Positions 1 to 5,188 of a stretch of 5,188 nt of DNA are shown one piece after another (position 1 is the first letter of the stretch; each line of letters opens with the position of its first letter). The stretch is from Acidobacteriota bacterium (GTDB lineage Bacteria > Acidobacteriota > Vicinamibacteria > Marinacidobacterales > SMYC01): the NCBI GenBank assembly GCA_030598165.1, contig JAUVQL010000098.1:1-5188 (forward strand). Reading direction: 5' to 3'. The notes beneath the pieces are model-generated. The model was not told where the DNA came from. It saw nothing but the letters and a program-made list of their open reading frames with translations, and made no database searches. Both the position numbers and the translations under genes were made by a program.

Positions 1-96
1 CTCGCTCAAAATCACTGTGAGGTGTGGGATGCAGAGGGAACGGAGCTGAGGCCACTTCCGGCAGTGTTCTTTTAGCTTCTTTGCGGCAAGGGATGC

Positions 97-795
97 CTAC
101 TCGGTCACGACGGGATTTCCTAGACCTTTCAAAAAGGCGTCCACACAGATAGGATCGAAGTCAACCTGGTCTTTCATCAAAAACTCACTCGTTAATCTGT
201 GGTTCATGAGCCCTTCGGATGCATGTGGATGGGGTGGGGCAATCGCATGGACGATCTCATGAGCCAGCACGCGAGCCAATCCTCGCGCTAGGTAGAAAGC
301 TCTTTCCTTGGAGCCACCTTCTCGAATCGGAAACGGCTTGTCGCCCATCGTCAGGGCCACATCTCGAAAAAATATGCGGATGACTGGAGGTCGACTCGGA
401 CTGACGACCCCCATGACTTGGGGACTGAGCGGCCAACCGGCGGGTTTTTCCGGCAACACCAGCACGAGAAGCCTGTCAGAGATAGAACCCAGGTTCATAG
501 AAGAGGACCGATTCATCTGGATCCGTGCATCGAGCATTCCGAATATGGAGCTTACTTCCGCGGCTATCTGTTCGAACACCGGTTCCGCCAGTTGATAGGG
601 ATCGTTCCATAGAAGAAAGATTTTCAATTGCTCTGGCTGGACGGGCGCGTCTGGAGAGCCGTTGTCAAGAACGGTATCTGATTGTCGTGCAAGCAGCAAA
701 GCAGGCGACAACACCAAAACGAACAGTCCCGTCAGTAGAATGCGACGAACCACCCACCGAGTTGGTCTCAATTGTTCGTTTGCGTGTGTCCACAT
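97..795 (-). CDS. Exported HExxH-motif putative zinc metalloprotease (small, metzincin-like)
   Basis: The product is 232 aa from the ATG at 795. The N-terminus has basic residues (VVRR) followed by a long hydrophobic stretch ending near LLLARQ, which fits a Sec signal peptide or N-terminal anchor. Near the C-terminus is HEIVH (His179, Glu180, His183), followed by His189, His191 and a GLM whose Met197 could act as a Met-turn. HExxH binds catalytic zinc in many proteases; the third ligand is His189 (classical metzincin spacing) or His191. The middle of the protein matches no family I can name. An in-frame ATG at 840 would give 247 aa but has no ribosome binding site. The ATG at 795 is preceded by AAAGGAGG, although the 14-nt spacing is long, so the start is uncertain. 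The gene has its own promoter and is probably monocistronic. The substrate is unknown, and the protease call rests mainly on the motif. Confidence 0.72.
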   Translation of the reverse strand: MWTHANEQLRPTRWVVRRILLTGLFVLVLSPALLLARQSDTVLDNGSPDAPVQPEQLKIFLLWNDPYQLAEPVFEQIAAEVSSIFGMLDARIQMNRSSSMNLGSISDRLLVLVLPEKPAGWPLSPQVMGVVSPSRPPVIRIFFRDVALTMGDKPFPIREGGSKERAFYLARGLARVLAHEIVHAIAPPHPHASEGLMNHRLTSEFLMKDQVDFDPICVDAFLKGLGNPVVTE

Positions 796-809
796 GGTGG
801 TTTTGGGTG

Positions 810-817
810 CCTCCTTT
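810..817 (-). promoter_or_regulatory. Shine-Dalgarno-like AAAGGAGG for the small metalloprotease gene
   Basis: The minus strand reads AAAGGAGG, a near-perfect anti-16S match, 14 nt before the ATG at 795. It lies inside the longer reading frame that starts at 840, where it encodes Lys-Glu. The ATG at 840 is preceded only by a weak AGTGGG. This favours the downstream start, but the long spacing leaves room for doubt. Confidence 0.4.
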
Positions 818-859
818 AGCTTCGGCAGCGTCGGTTCCATCCCACTGGCCTATGCAAGG

Positions 860-887
860 ATTATCGCTCACGAGAAATGTCGGACAA
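860..887 (-). promoter_or_regulatory. Sigma-70-type promoter of the small metalloprotease gene
   Basis: On the minus strand, TTGTCC (887-882, 4/6 to the -35 consensus) and GATAAT (865-860, 5/6 to the -10 consensus) are separated by 16 nt. Transcription would begin near 853. That leaves about 58 nt of leader before the ATG at 795 but only about 12 nt before the ATG at 840. The -35 box forms one arm of the inverted repeat at 882-916, so the promoter may be controlled by a bound regulator. Confidence 0.5.
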
Positions 888-916
888 CTGATTCATGTGA
901 ATATGTGAAGTTGTCC
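882..916. repeat. Nested inverted repeat over the -35 region, candidate operator
   Basis: GGACAACT (882-889) and AGTTGTCC (909-916) are perfect 8-bp inverted arms. Between them lies a second perfect palindrome, ATTCA-TG-TGAAT (891-902). The plus strand also reads as a tandem 8-bp repeat, CATGTGAA then TATGTGAA (894-909). The left arm contains the -35 hexamer of the downstream minus-strand gene. This arrangement is typical of a repressor or activator site, but the binding protein cannot be named. Confidence 0.45.
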
Positions 917-995
917 ACACATTTTCACTTCCCCGCCTTGCCAGACGGACGCCTCGACGCCCGAAAATGCGAACTTGTTCTTGCGCGGACCCTTA

Positions 996-1022
996 GGGGG
1001 GCCGAACCGGCCCCCCTTTTTT
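996..1022 (+). terminator. Strong rho-independent terminator reading on the plus strand
   Basis: GGGGGGCCG (996-1004) and CGGCCCCCC (1008-1016) form a perfect 9-bp GC stem with a three-base AAC loop, followed by six T residues (1017-1022). On the minus strand the same hairpin is preceded by A residues and followed by TAAGGG, with no U-tract, so it is not a standard terminator for the M24 transcript coming from 1084. All genes recognised in the window are on the minus strand, so the transcript it ends is unknown. Confidence 0.8.
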
Positions 1023-1083
1023 GAGGCGGTCCCGACATCCACATAGGGATGCGAAAACCGCCGTAGATTTGAAAGAACTCGTC

Positions 1084-2349
1084 TCACGCAAACGGTTGAT
1101 CGATGGAAGGGCTCTGAGGCGTAAACAACTTGGCTCCATCCTCCGTGATGTACATACAGTCTTCGAGGCGTACTCCAAACTCGCCATAAATGTAGATTCC
1201 AGGTTCGTTGCTGAAGCACATACCTGGTTGAAGCGGCGTCTTGTTACCTCGGACCAGGTAAGTCCACTCGTGCCCGTCCAATCCGATTCCGTGCCCCACC
1301 CGATGAGTGAAGTACTTGTAATCGGGGCCGAATCCGCCGTCGGTGATGACTTTGCGGGCTGCAGCGTCCACAGCTTCGCATGGAGCCCCCGGCTTTGCCG
1401 CTGCCAGCGCAGCGGTCTGGGCCTTTTTTTCGAGATTCCATACATCTCGGTGTCGATCGGTGGGCTTCCCAAAGACAATGGTACGACTGATGTCGGAGCG
1501 ATACCCGTCGACTCCGCATCCACCGTCCATCAGAACGATATCCCCATCCTTGAGTTTCTGTGGTTTGCTGCTTCCATGGGGGAAAGCAGACCATTCCCCA
1601 AAATTGGCTCCAATTCCTCCCTCGACGCCCAATTGGCTATGCGCCGCGGTCGAAATCTCACGATAATCGTACTGCGTCATTCCTTCCCATAGCGAAGCCA
1701 CCACCGCCTTGTACGCAGCAAGGGTGATGTCGTTTGCCCTTTGCATCAGGGCGAGCTCATTGGCCGATTTGATCACACGGCATCCAATCGTCACAGGATC
1801 GGCGCTGACGTACTCGATACCGGGCGCTTCTTTTCGTATACCGTCGAACAGGAAGAATCGCGTCCTTTCTTCGAATCCGACTTTACCTTTAGAGATTCCA
1901 CGATCCTTGAAAATCTGCGCAACTCGCTTATAGGGACTTTCGTGTTCGTTCCACGTACGGATGTCATCCCCGAACTTGATGAGCTCTCGAGCCCGTTCTT
2001 CCTCGAAGGCCGGACAGACGTAGGCCGGCTCACCCTTGGCAGGTAAGACAACGGCGAGCATTCTCTCGCCACCTCTCCACTTCATTCCGGTGTAGTAAAA
2101 GAAACTCGTACCCGGCTCGATGTAGATGGCGCTCAGACCCTTGTCGATCATCAGTTTTTGCGCCTTTTCTATCCGCCCCCGTCGCTCGTCGACCGTGATG
2201 GCTTTGATCCCGTCGGTCATCGGTTTCAGCTTCTGAATGGGCTCAGGCAGGTCCGCTTTCGTGAGTGCTACGCTCGTGTCTGAGCTCAGTAGTGCCGCAC
2301 CGGCAGCTCCCGCAGATACTTTGAAAAAATCTCTTCTATCCATGCACAT
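1084..2349 (-). CDS. Tat-exported M24 family metallopeptidase (Xaa-Pro aminopeptidase/prolidase-like)
   Basis: The predicted enzyme removes N-terminal residues next to proline, or splits Xaa-Pro dipeptides, in the periplasm or outside the cell. The 421-aa product opens with a twin-arginine signal (DRRDFFK, then an Ala/Gly-rich stretch ending near SVA), which implies export as a folded metalloprotein. A creatinase-like N-terminal domain spans roughly residues 45-180, and the pita-bread catalytic domain runs from about 195 to the end. All five metal ligands are present: Asp275 (VLMDGG), Asp286 (YRSDISRT), His353 (HRVGHGIG), Glu382 (NEPG) and Glu396 (RLED). The accessory histidines His258, His349 and His360 are also there, so the enzyme should be active. 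AGGAGG lies 6 nt before the ATG at 2349. The longer start at 2364 sits upstream of that site and is rejected. The exact specificity (aminopeptidase, prolidase or creatinase-like) cannot be read from the sequence; peptidase activity is most likely. Confidence 0.93.
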   Translation of the reverse strand: MCMDRRDFFKVSAGAAGAALLSSDTSVALTKADLPEPIQKLKPMTDGIKAITVDERRGRIEKAQKLMIDKGLSAIYIEPGTSFFYYTGMKWRGGERMLAVVLPAKGEPAYVCPAFEEERARELIKFGDDIRTWNEHESPYKRVAQIFKDRGISKGKVGFEERTRFFLFDGIRKEAPGIEYVSADPVTIGCRVIKSANELALMQRANDITLAAYKAVVASLWEGMTQYDYREISTAAHSQLGVEGGIGANFGEWSAFPHGSSKPQKLKDGDIVLMDGGCGVDGYRSDISRTIVFGKPTDRHRDVWNLEKKAQTAALAAAKPGAPCEAVDAAARKVITDGGFGPDYKYFTHRVGHGIGLDGHEWTYLVRGNKTPLQPGMCFSNEPGIYIYGEFGVRLEDCMYITEDGAKLFTPQSPSIDQPFA

Positions 2350-2355
2350 GAACGC

Positions 2356-2361
2356 CCTCCT
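2356..2361 (-). promoter_or_regulatory. Ribosome binding site AGGAGG that sets the M24 start
   Basis: A perfect AGGAGG lies 6 nt before the ATG at 2349, and 12 nt before a second ATG at 2343. The open frame extends up to an ATG at 2364, but that start would place the ribosome binding site inside the gene. The protein therefore most likely begins Met-Cys-Met-Asp-Arg-Arg, with the Tat motif right at the N-terminus. Confidence 0.75.
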
Positions 2362-2395
2362 CATTATTGGTCACTGGAGACTGACAAACTCGGCC

Positions 2396-2424
2396 ATTAT
2401 ATGCGTGACCCCAGGGCGTGTCGA
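2396..2424 (-). promoter_or_regulatory. Strong sigma-70-type promoter of the M24 peptidase gene
   Basis: On the minus strand, TCGACA (2424-2419, 5/6) and a perfect TATAAT (2401-2396) are separated by exactly 17 nt. The predicted transcription start is near 2389, giving about a 40-nt leader before the ATG at 2349. This makes it likely that the M24 gene is transcribed independently of the M14 gene upstream. Confidence 0.7.
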
Positions 2425-2469
2425 CCCACTTCAGCTCCTGGCAAGAAAGCCGAGAATTGTTTTTTTCGC

Positions 2470-2500
2470 TTGACATTACCTGGACCTTGTCGTGTAGAAT
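2470..2500 (+). promoter_or_regulatory. Plus-strand promoter-like pair in the M14-M24 gap
   Basis: A perfect TTGACA (2470-2475), preceded by a run of T, is followed after 19 nt by TAGAAT (2495-2500, 5/6 to the -10 consensus). The spacer is longer than the preferred 17 nt, so activity is uncertain. It would fire away from the M24 promoter, into the stretch holding the stem-loop at 2573-2636. No protein gene follows on the plus strand. Confidence 0.3.
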
Positions 2501-2572
2501 TACGTATCTCAGCTAACAGGCGATCTTGACGGCCAAGGCTGAATGTCACCTAGTTTTTGCCCCAGAGTGAGA

Positions 2573-2636
2573 CGGGGGCGGAATTGGGGAGGAGCCGTGC
2601 GCCGAGATCCCTCTCCTGGTTGGGATTCCGCTCCCG
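2573..2636 (+). other. Long imperfect stem-loop, possible structured RNA on the plus strand
   Basis: Positions 2573-2584 (CGGGGGCGGAAT) pair over 12 bp with 2625-2636 (ATTCCGCTCCCG). An inner stem pairs GGGGAGG (2586-2592) with CCTCTCC (2610-2616). Each stem contains one G-T pair that is G-U in plus-strand RNA but an A-C mismatch in minus-strand RNA, so the plus strand folds better. An alternative hairpin, GCCCC (2559-2563) with GGGGC (2575-2579), would compete with the outer stem. No U-tract follows, so this is not a simple terminator. It matches no RNA family I recognise. Confidence 0.35.
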
Positions 2637-2715
2637 CCTTACCGGACTCATAAACGACTTTTAATATACTGATTTGCCGTTTTCCTCCAGTTTTTCACCA
2701 CCTAACCTGTAGCCT

Positions 2716-2823
2716 TCAATCTTCTCCGCTTTGGGTTTCCTCCACCTGAAAAACCTCGTCCAACGGCACGTCCAACGATTTGGCGATACGGAAAGCCAAG
2801 ACTAACGACGGGACTACTCTGTC
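2716..2823 (-). pseudogene. C-terminal remnant of an XRE/Cro-type HTH transcriptional regulator
   Basis: In the minus-strand frame ending at the TGA at 2716-2718, 35 open codons contain PSLVLAFRIAKSLDV, then PLDEVFQVEE, and a short polar tail. This is the usual C-terminus of small (about 65-75 aa) XRE-family repressors, in which PSL-x-LA-x-x-IA-x-x-x-x-V-P-L-x-x-x-F follows the recognition helix. The N-terminal half with the helix-turn-helix is missing. The frame is closed by a stop at 2824-2826, and the other frames upstream encode only the M14 C-terminus. There is no start codon or ribosome binding site for the remnant. Its first codons overlap the M14 stop codon (2814-2816), so the break lies at the very end of the M14 gene. 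It is probably a dead gene piece left by a deletion or recombination. Confidence 0.65.
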
Positions 2824-4529
2824 TCAGGTGTTTCAACCGTCTTCAAACACTTGAATATCGGGTAAACAACGCTGCGTTGGTCGACGCCAATCGACTTCAG
2901 ATACTCGTCCAAGAGTCCCCATCCAACGAATCCATCTCCGACCTGGGGTTCTAGGCTGTAAAACGCAAGGTTGGCTAAGGGCTGGGCCATATCTACACGG
3001 TATGTCCCGGCGGAGAGCTCCTTTTTTTCCGTCGTGGAAAAGCCGCCCTCCAGCTTCGTCATCGCGTACCCACCACTCTCGACCTTCAACAACTTGTCGA
3101 CAACGAACTGTTCTCCCGAAACGACTAACGGTTTTTCTAGTACTTCGACAGTGATGTTCTGTCTTCGCAGTTTCTCCACGAGGAATTCGAGCTCCGCTGG
3201 AATGAAGTACCATCGTGGCATTACAGCTTCCTTTATCCCTACCGGTTTCGTAAGGTGTTCGACGCCGGGAATGACCTCCGGTGGTCCACTCGCCGATGCC
3301 GGCACTGTTTTCTGAACGCTCGTCCCAGGAATGTATTCGGGCTCATTCTTAGCATAGGCGCGAAGATCAACCTTGCCCCATGATTCGTATCTTCCTTCTA
3401 CGAAATTGGTCAGTTGTCCCGATTCAGCTTTCGTCGAGACTTGCTCAACGACGTCTTTGTCAGCCTTCCTGCAAATCTCTACCATCTCCCGTCCGTGCTT
3501 GCTGGTATGCTCCAATAGCTCGGTGATCAACGCGTATTGAGCATATATCTTTCGCTCGAACGAAGGATGTCCAGGCGTTTCGACCAGTACCGACATCCGG
3601 TTTCGCAAAGCATAAGCGGCGGTGAGGAACTTCGCTTCCGTGGTCCAATAGGCCTTCTCGTGACTCCACACCGTGGGTGGCCAGTTCTCCTCGTCGTACA
3701 TGCAGTGAGTAAAGGTCTCGAGCCGGAAGTTCTCACGTATCTCCTCGCGTATCGCGGGGAACATCGTGTCAAAGACGTAACTGCGTGGTCCGGGGTGCGC
3801 CGCCGGTACGGTTGATGTGGCATAGACGATGGCGTAGCCGTGCTTGACACGTCCCATGGCATGGGCGTCGAAAACGAGCACTGGATCCCATTTGTTGAGG
3901 ATGTTCTCGTACAGCCCATTCACCTCGATGGTCTGTAGCTTGATAGCGTCTCGATTCAGGTCGTAGTCGAGCGCATTCCGCCGTGTCCCGATGATATGTG
4001 GTGTGCCGTCCCGTGTACTCCAAGTGTCGTTCCCGTCGACGTTGAATACCGGGCAAATGATAAGGATCTGATCATCAAGAAGATGTTTCTTGTCGCCGAG
4101 GAGAATGTCGCGCATGAGCATCAAAAGCGCCTCTTTCCCCTCCGATTCCGGCGGATGGATGGTGCCTTGTAAGTAGATTACGGGCTTGCCTGACGCCTTG
4201 GCCTCCTCGGGAGAGGTCACTCGGGGATTGGCGAGAACGACCGCCGAGGAGACTTTCCTGAGAGTACTCGTGAACATGTCCACCACGTGCAAGTTCTCGC
4301 TGTTCCACTTCATGACGTCGATGAACTCGTGCGCTTCATAGGTCGATGTTGTTCGGGTGTATTTGGTTCTTTCCGGTACCGTCTGTAGATGTTCCGGCCA
4401 TTGACCATTCCACTCCGCGGGAACCTCGTCGCCCCAGTAGATTTTCGTCTCTTGTGGCGTTTTTTCCGCCGCGACAATCCATCCCGCAAGTGCCAGTAAC
4501 AAGAAAGACGAAAGGCACACTTGTCTCAT
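2814..4529 (-). CDS. Sec-exported M14 family zinc carboxypeptidase with C-terminal extension
   Basis: The predicted enzyme removes C-terminal residues from peptides in the periplasm or outside the cell. The 571-aa product starts with a Sec signal peptide (MRQVCLSS, hydrophobic core, likely cut after VAA). The M14 catalytic domain spans about residues 70-340. Zinc ligands are His125 and Glu128 (HPPE, the HxxE motif) and His223 (FDAHAMG). Asn192-Arg193 (DLNRD) matches the substrate-carboxylate-binding pair, and Glu317 (LVETPG) is the catalytic glutamate, so the enzyme looks intact. About 230 residues follow the catalytic core and include a region (RWYFIPAELEFLVEKLRRQN) that resembles the non-catalytic tail of other large bacterial M14 proteins. 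AGGAG lies 7 nt before the ATG at 4529. The open frame continues up to 4595, but that would put 22 residues before the signal peptide and has no ribosome binding site. The M14 call is firm, but substrate preference is unknown. Confidence 0.93.
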   Translation of the reverse strand: MRQVCLSSFLLLALAGWIVAAEKTPQETKIYWGDEVPAEWNGQWPEHLQTVPERTKYTRTTSTYEAHEFIDVMKWNSENLHVVDMFTSTLRKVSSAVVLANPRVTSPEEAKASGKPVIYLQGTIHPPESEGKEALLMLMRDILLGDKKHLLDDQILIICPVFNVDGNDTWSTRDGTPHIIGTRRNALDYDLNRDAIKLQTIEVNGLYENILNKWDPVLVFDAHAMGRVKHGYAIVYATSTVPAAHPGPRSYVFDTMFPAIREEIRENFRLETFTHCMYDEENWPPTVWSHEKAYWTTEAKFLTAAYALRNRMSVLVETPGHPSFERKIYAQYALITELLEHTSKHGREMVEICRKADKDVVEQVSTKAESGQLTNFVEGRYESWGKVDLRAYAKNEPEYIPGTSVQKTVPASASGPPEVIPGVEHLTKPVGIKEAVMPRWYFIPAELEFLVEKLRRQNITVEVLEKPLVVSGEQFVVDKLLKVESGGYAMTKLEGGFSTTEKKELSAGTYRVDMAQPLANLAFYSLEPQVGDGFVGWGLLDEYLKSIGVDQRSVVYPIFKCLKTVETPETE

Positions 4530-4536
4530 GTTGAAG

Positions 4537-4541
4537 CTCCT
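4537..4541 (-). promoter_or_regulatory. Ribosome binding site AGGAG that sets the M14 start
   Basis: AGGAG within GAGAGGAGC lies 7 nt before the ATG at 4529. That start places the signal peptide at the true N-terminus. The upstream in-frame ATGs at 4556 and 4595 lack a comparable site. Confidence 0.7.
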
Positions 4542-4603
4542 CTCTCCGGAATACATTTCTGGAATGACAGGGTCGAGTCGTCGAATGACATGCATCAGCT
4601 CGA

Positions 4604-4623
4604 GTGAGTGCTAGACCACTCAC
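4604..4623. repeat. Perfect 7-bp inverted repeat in the M14 leader region
   Basis: GTGAGTG (4604-4610) and CACTCAC (4617-4623) flank the six bases CTAGAC. The repeat sits just downstream of the predicted transcription start (about 4628) of the M14 gene. It could be a repressor operator or a 5'-leader hairpin. No T-run follows in either direction, so it is not a terminator. Confidence 0.35.
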
Positions 4624-4634
4624 CGAGAAGAGGG

Positions 4635-4663
4635 ATTGTATGCGGCTCCTTTTAGCGATGCAA
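4635..4663 (-). promoter_or_regulatory. Possible sigma-70-type promoter of the M14 gene
   Basis: On the minus strand, TTGCAT (4663-4658, 3/6) and TACAAT (4640-4635, 5/6) are separated by 17 nt. Transcription would start near 4628, giving about a 100-nt leader. The -35 match is weak. I found no convincing GG-N10-GC sigma-54 element in this gap, so the adjacent sigma-54-type regulator has no visible site here. Confidence 0.35.
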
Positions 4664-4718
4664 AGACAACTATCCGAACGTCATCCGCGATCGTGCCTTT
4701 CTCGTTCGGTCGGTTCTA

Positions 4719-5188
4719 TCAACTCGCTTTGCAAACCGACAACAAGATGCCGTGCTTCTTCAACTTGTTGTAGAGCGCTTGCCGGGTGAGGCCCAAGAAA
4801 CGCGCGGTTCGTGTTCGATTGCCTCCATGCCGGGCCAGAGCCTCCTCGAGGTACCGTTTCTCGAACTCCCGGGATGCGAAACGAAGTGGAGAGCACATCC
4901 GTCCCCGGATATTCGAAGATAGATGATTGACTTCGAGAGTCCTACTCTCACCAATGCGCAAAAGAGATTGAACGATCTCGTTCTCCAGCTCTCTTACATT
5001 TCCAGGCCAGGAGTAACCTGCCAAAGCCTGCTCTGCTCCTTTGGCCAAAATTGGCTTCGCCATTCGGAGATGTGCAGATTTCTTGGTCAAAAAGTACTCT
5101 ACCAGTGGCAGGATGTCGTCTCGTCTCTTCCTCAACGGGGGTAGATCAATATCTACGACTTTCAGGCGAAAGAACAAGTCCTCTCTGA
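4719..5188 (-). CDS. Sigma-54-dependent Fis-family transcriptional regulator (C-terminal part, cut by window edge)
   Basis: The reading frame is open through the right edge, so the N-terminus is missing. The visible 155 complete codons begin with REDLFFRLKVVDI and PPLRKRRDDI, the hallmark end of the sigma-54-interacting AAA+ domain. YSWPGNVREL (residues about 58-67) is the sensor-II motif. After a linker, residues about 105-147 form a Fis-type helix-turn-helix (GGNRTRTARFLGLTRQALYNKL) that binds enhancer DNA. Such proteins use ATP to open sigma-54 RNA polymerase complexes. Walker A/B, GAFTGA and any receiver or sensor domain lie outside the window, so it cannot be sorted into a two-component, PspF-like or sensor-linked type. 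TTG at 5177 is an internal Leu codon, not a start. The gene ends at the TGA at 4719-4721, 189 bp before the M14 gene and in the same direction; regulation of its neighbours is possible but not shown. Confidence 0.93.
   Translation of the reverse strand, partial: REDLFFRLKVVDIDLPPLRKRRDDILPLVEYFLTKKSAHLRMAKPILAKGAEQALAGYSWPGNVRELENEIVQSLLRIGESRTLEVNHLSSNIRGRMCSPLRFASREFEKRYLEEALARHGGNRTRTARFLGLTRQALYNKLKKHGILLSVCKAS

Noticed and set aside
1..96. Possible 3' end of a plus-strand gene (24 open codons ending at the TAG at 73-75), or a minus-strand continuation past the small protease stop codon.
   Set aside because: Two minus-strand frames are also open to the window edge. The stretches are too short to tell coding from chance and show no recognisable motif.
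893..1219. Minus-strand 108-codon frame overlapping the M24 3' end and the terminator.
   Set aside because: Most of it is a shadow of M24 in another frame. The remainder runs through the terminator stem, has no ribosome binding site and resembles no family.
1021..1692. Long plus-strand frames opposite M24 and M14 (for example 1021-1692 and 2971-3315).
   Set aside because: They are antisense shadows of well-supported peptidase genes, with no family motif or ribosome binding site.
2440..2466. T-run at 2460-2466 as a possible plus-strand terminator.
   Set aside because: The preceding sequence offers only a 3-bp GGC/GCC stem, too weak for an intrinsic terminator.
2553..2657. Minus-strand 33-codon frame starting with ATG at about 2657.
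   Set aside because: It has no ribosome binding site, low-complexity Arg/Pro-rich content, and coincides with the stem-loop.
4530..4718. A sigma-54 (-24/-12) promoter for the M14 gene, expected from the neighbouring regulator.
   Set aside because: The best GG element (AGGCACG, near 4694-4700) lacks a GC at the right spacing, and no other GG-N10-GC match with TTGC was seen.

Overview
The window looks like chromosomal DNA from a free-living Gram-negative bacterium. Moderate GC, several Sec/Tat-exported metallopeptidases and a sigma-54-type regulator recall Acidobacteriota or similar soil/sediment phyla. That placement is an inference from protein style, not from a marker gene.

All four recognisable genes lie on the minus strand, so transcription runs from high to low coordinates. 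They are the C-terminal part of a sigma-54-dependent, Fis-type regulator (cut by the right edge), a Sec-exported M14 zinc carboxypeptidase, a Tat-exported M24 (Xaa-Pro aminopeptidase/prolidase-like) metallopeptidase, and a small exported protein with an HExxH zinc-protease signature. The gaps between them are 189, 464 and 243-288 bp. The last three genes each have a plausible sigma-70-type promoter of their own, so this looks like a cluster of separately transcribed genes, not one operon. The common theme is envelope or extracellular peptide breakdown: a carboxypeptidase, a proline-directed peptidase and a possible third protease.

The intergenic regions hold the less ordinary signals. Just past the M14 stop codon is a decayed C-terminal fragment of an XRE/Cro-type HTH regulator that has lost its DNA-binding half. 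The rest of that gap has a strong promoter for the M24 gene, a divergent plus-strand promoter-like pair, and a long stem-loop whose G-U pairs favour the plus-strand RNA. Between the M24 gene and the small protease gene is a near-perfect intrinsic terminator that points along the plus strand, although no plus-strand gene is visible. Next to it a nested inverted repeat overlaps the -35 box of the small protease gene.

No tRNA, rRNA, CRISPR array, insertion sequence or defence system is visible. Positions 1-96, downstream of the small protease gene, contain nothing that can be assigned.
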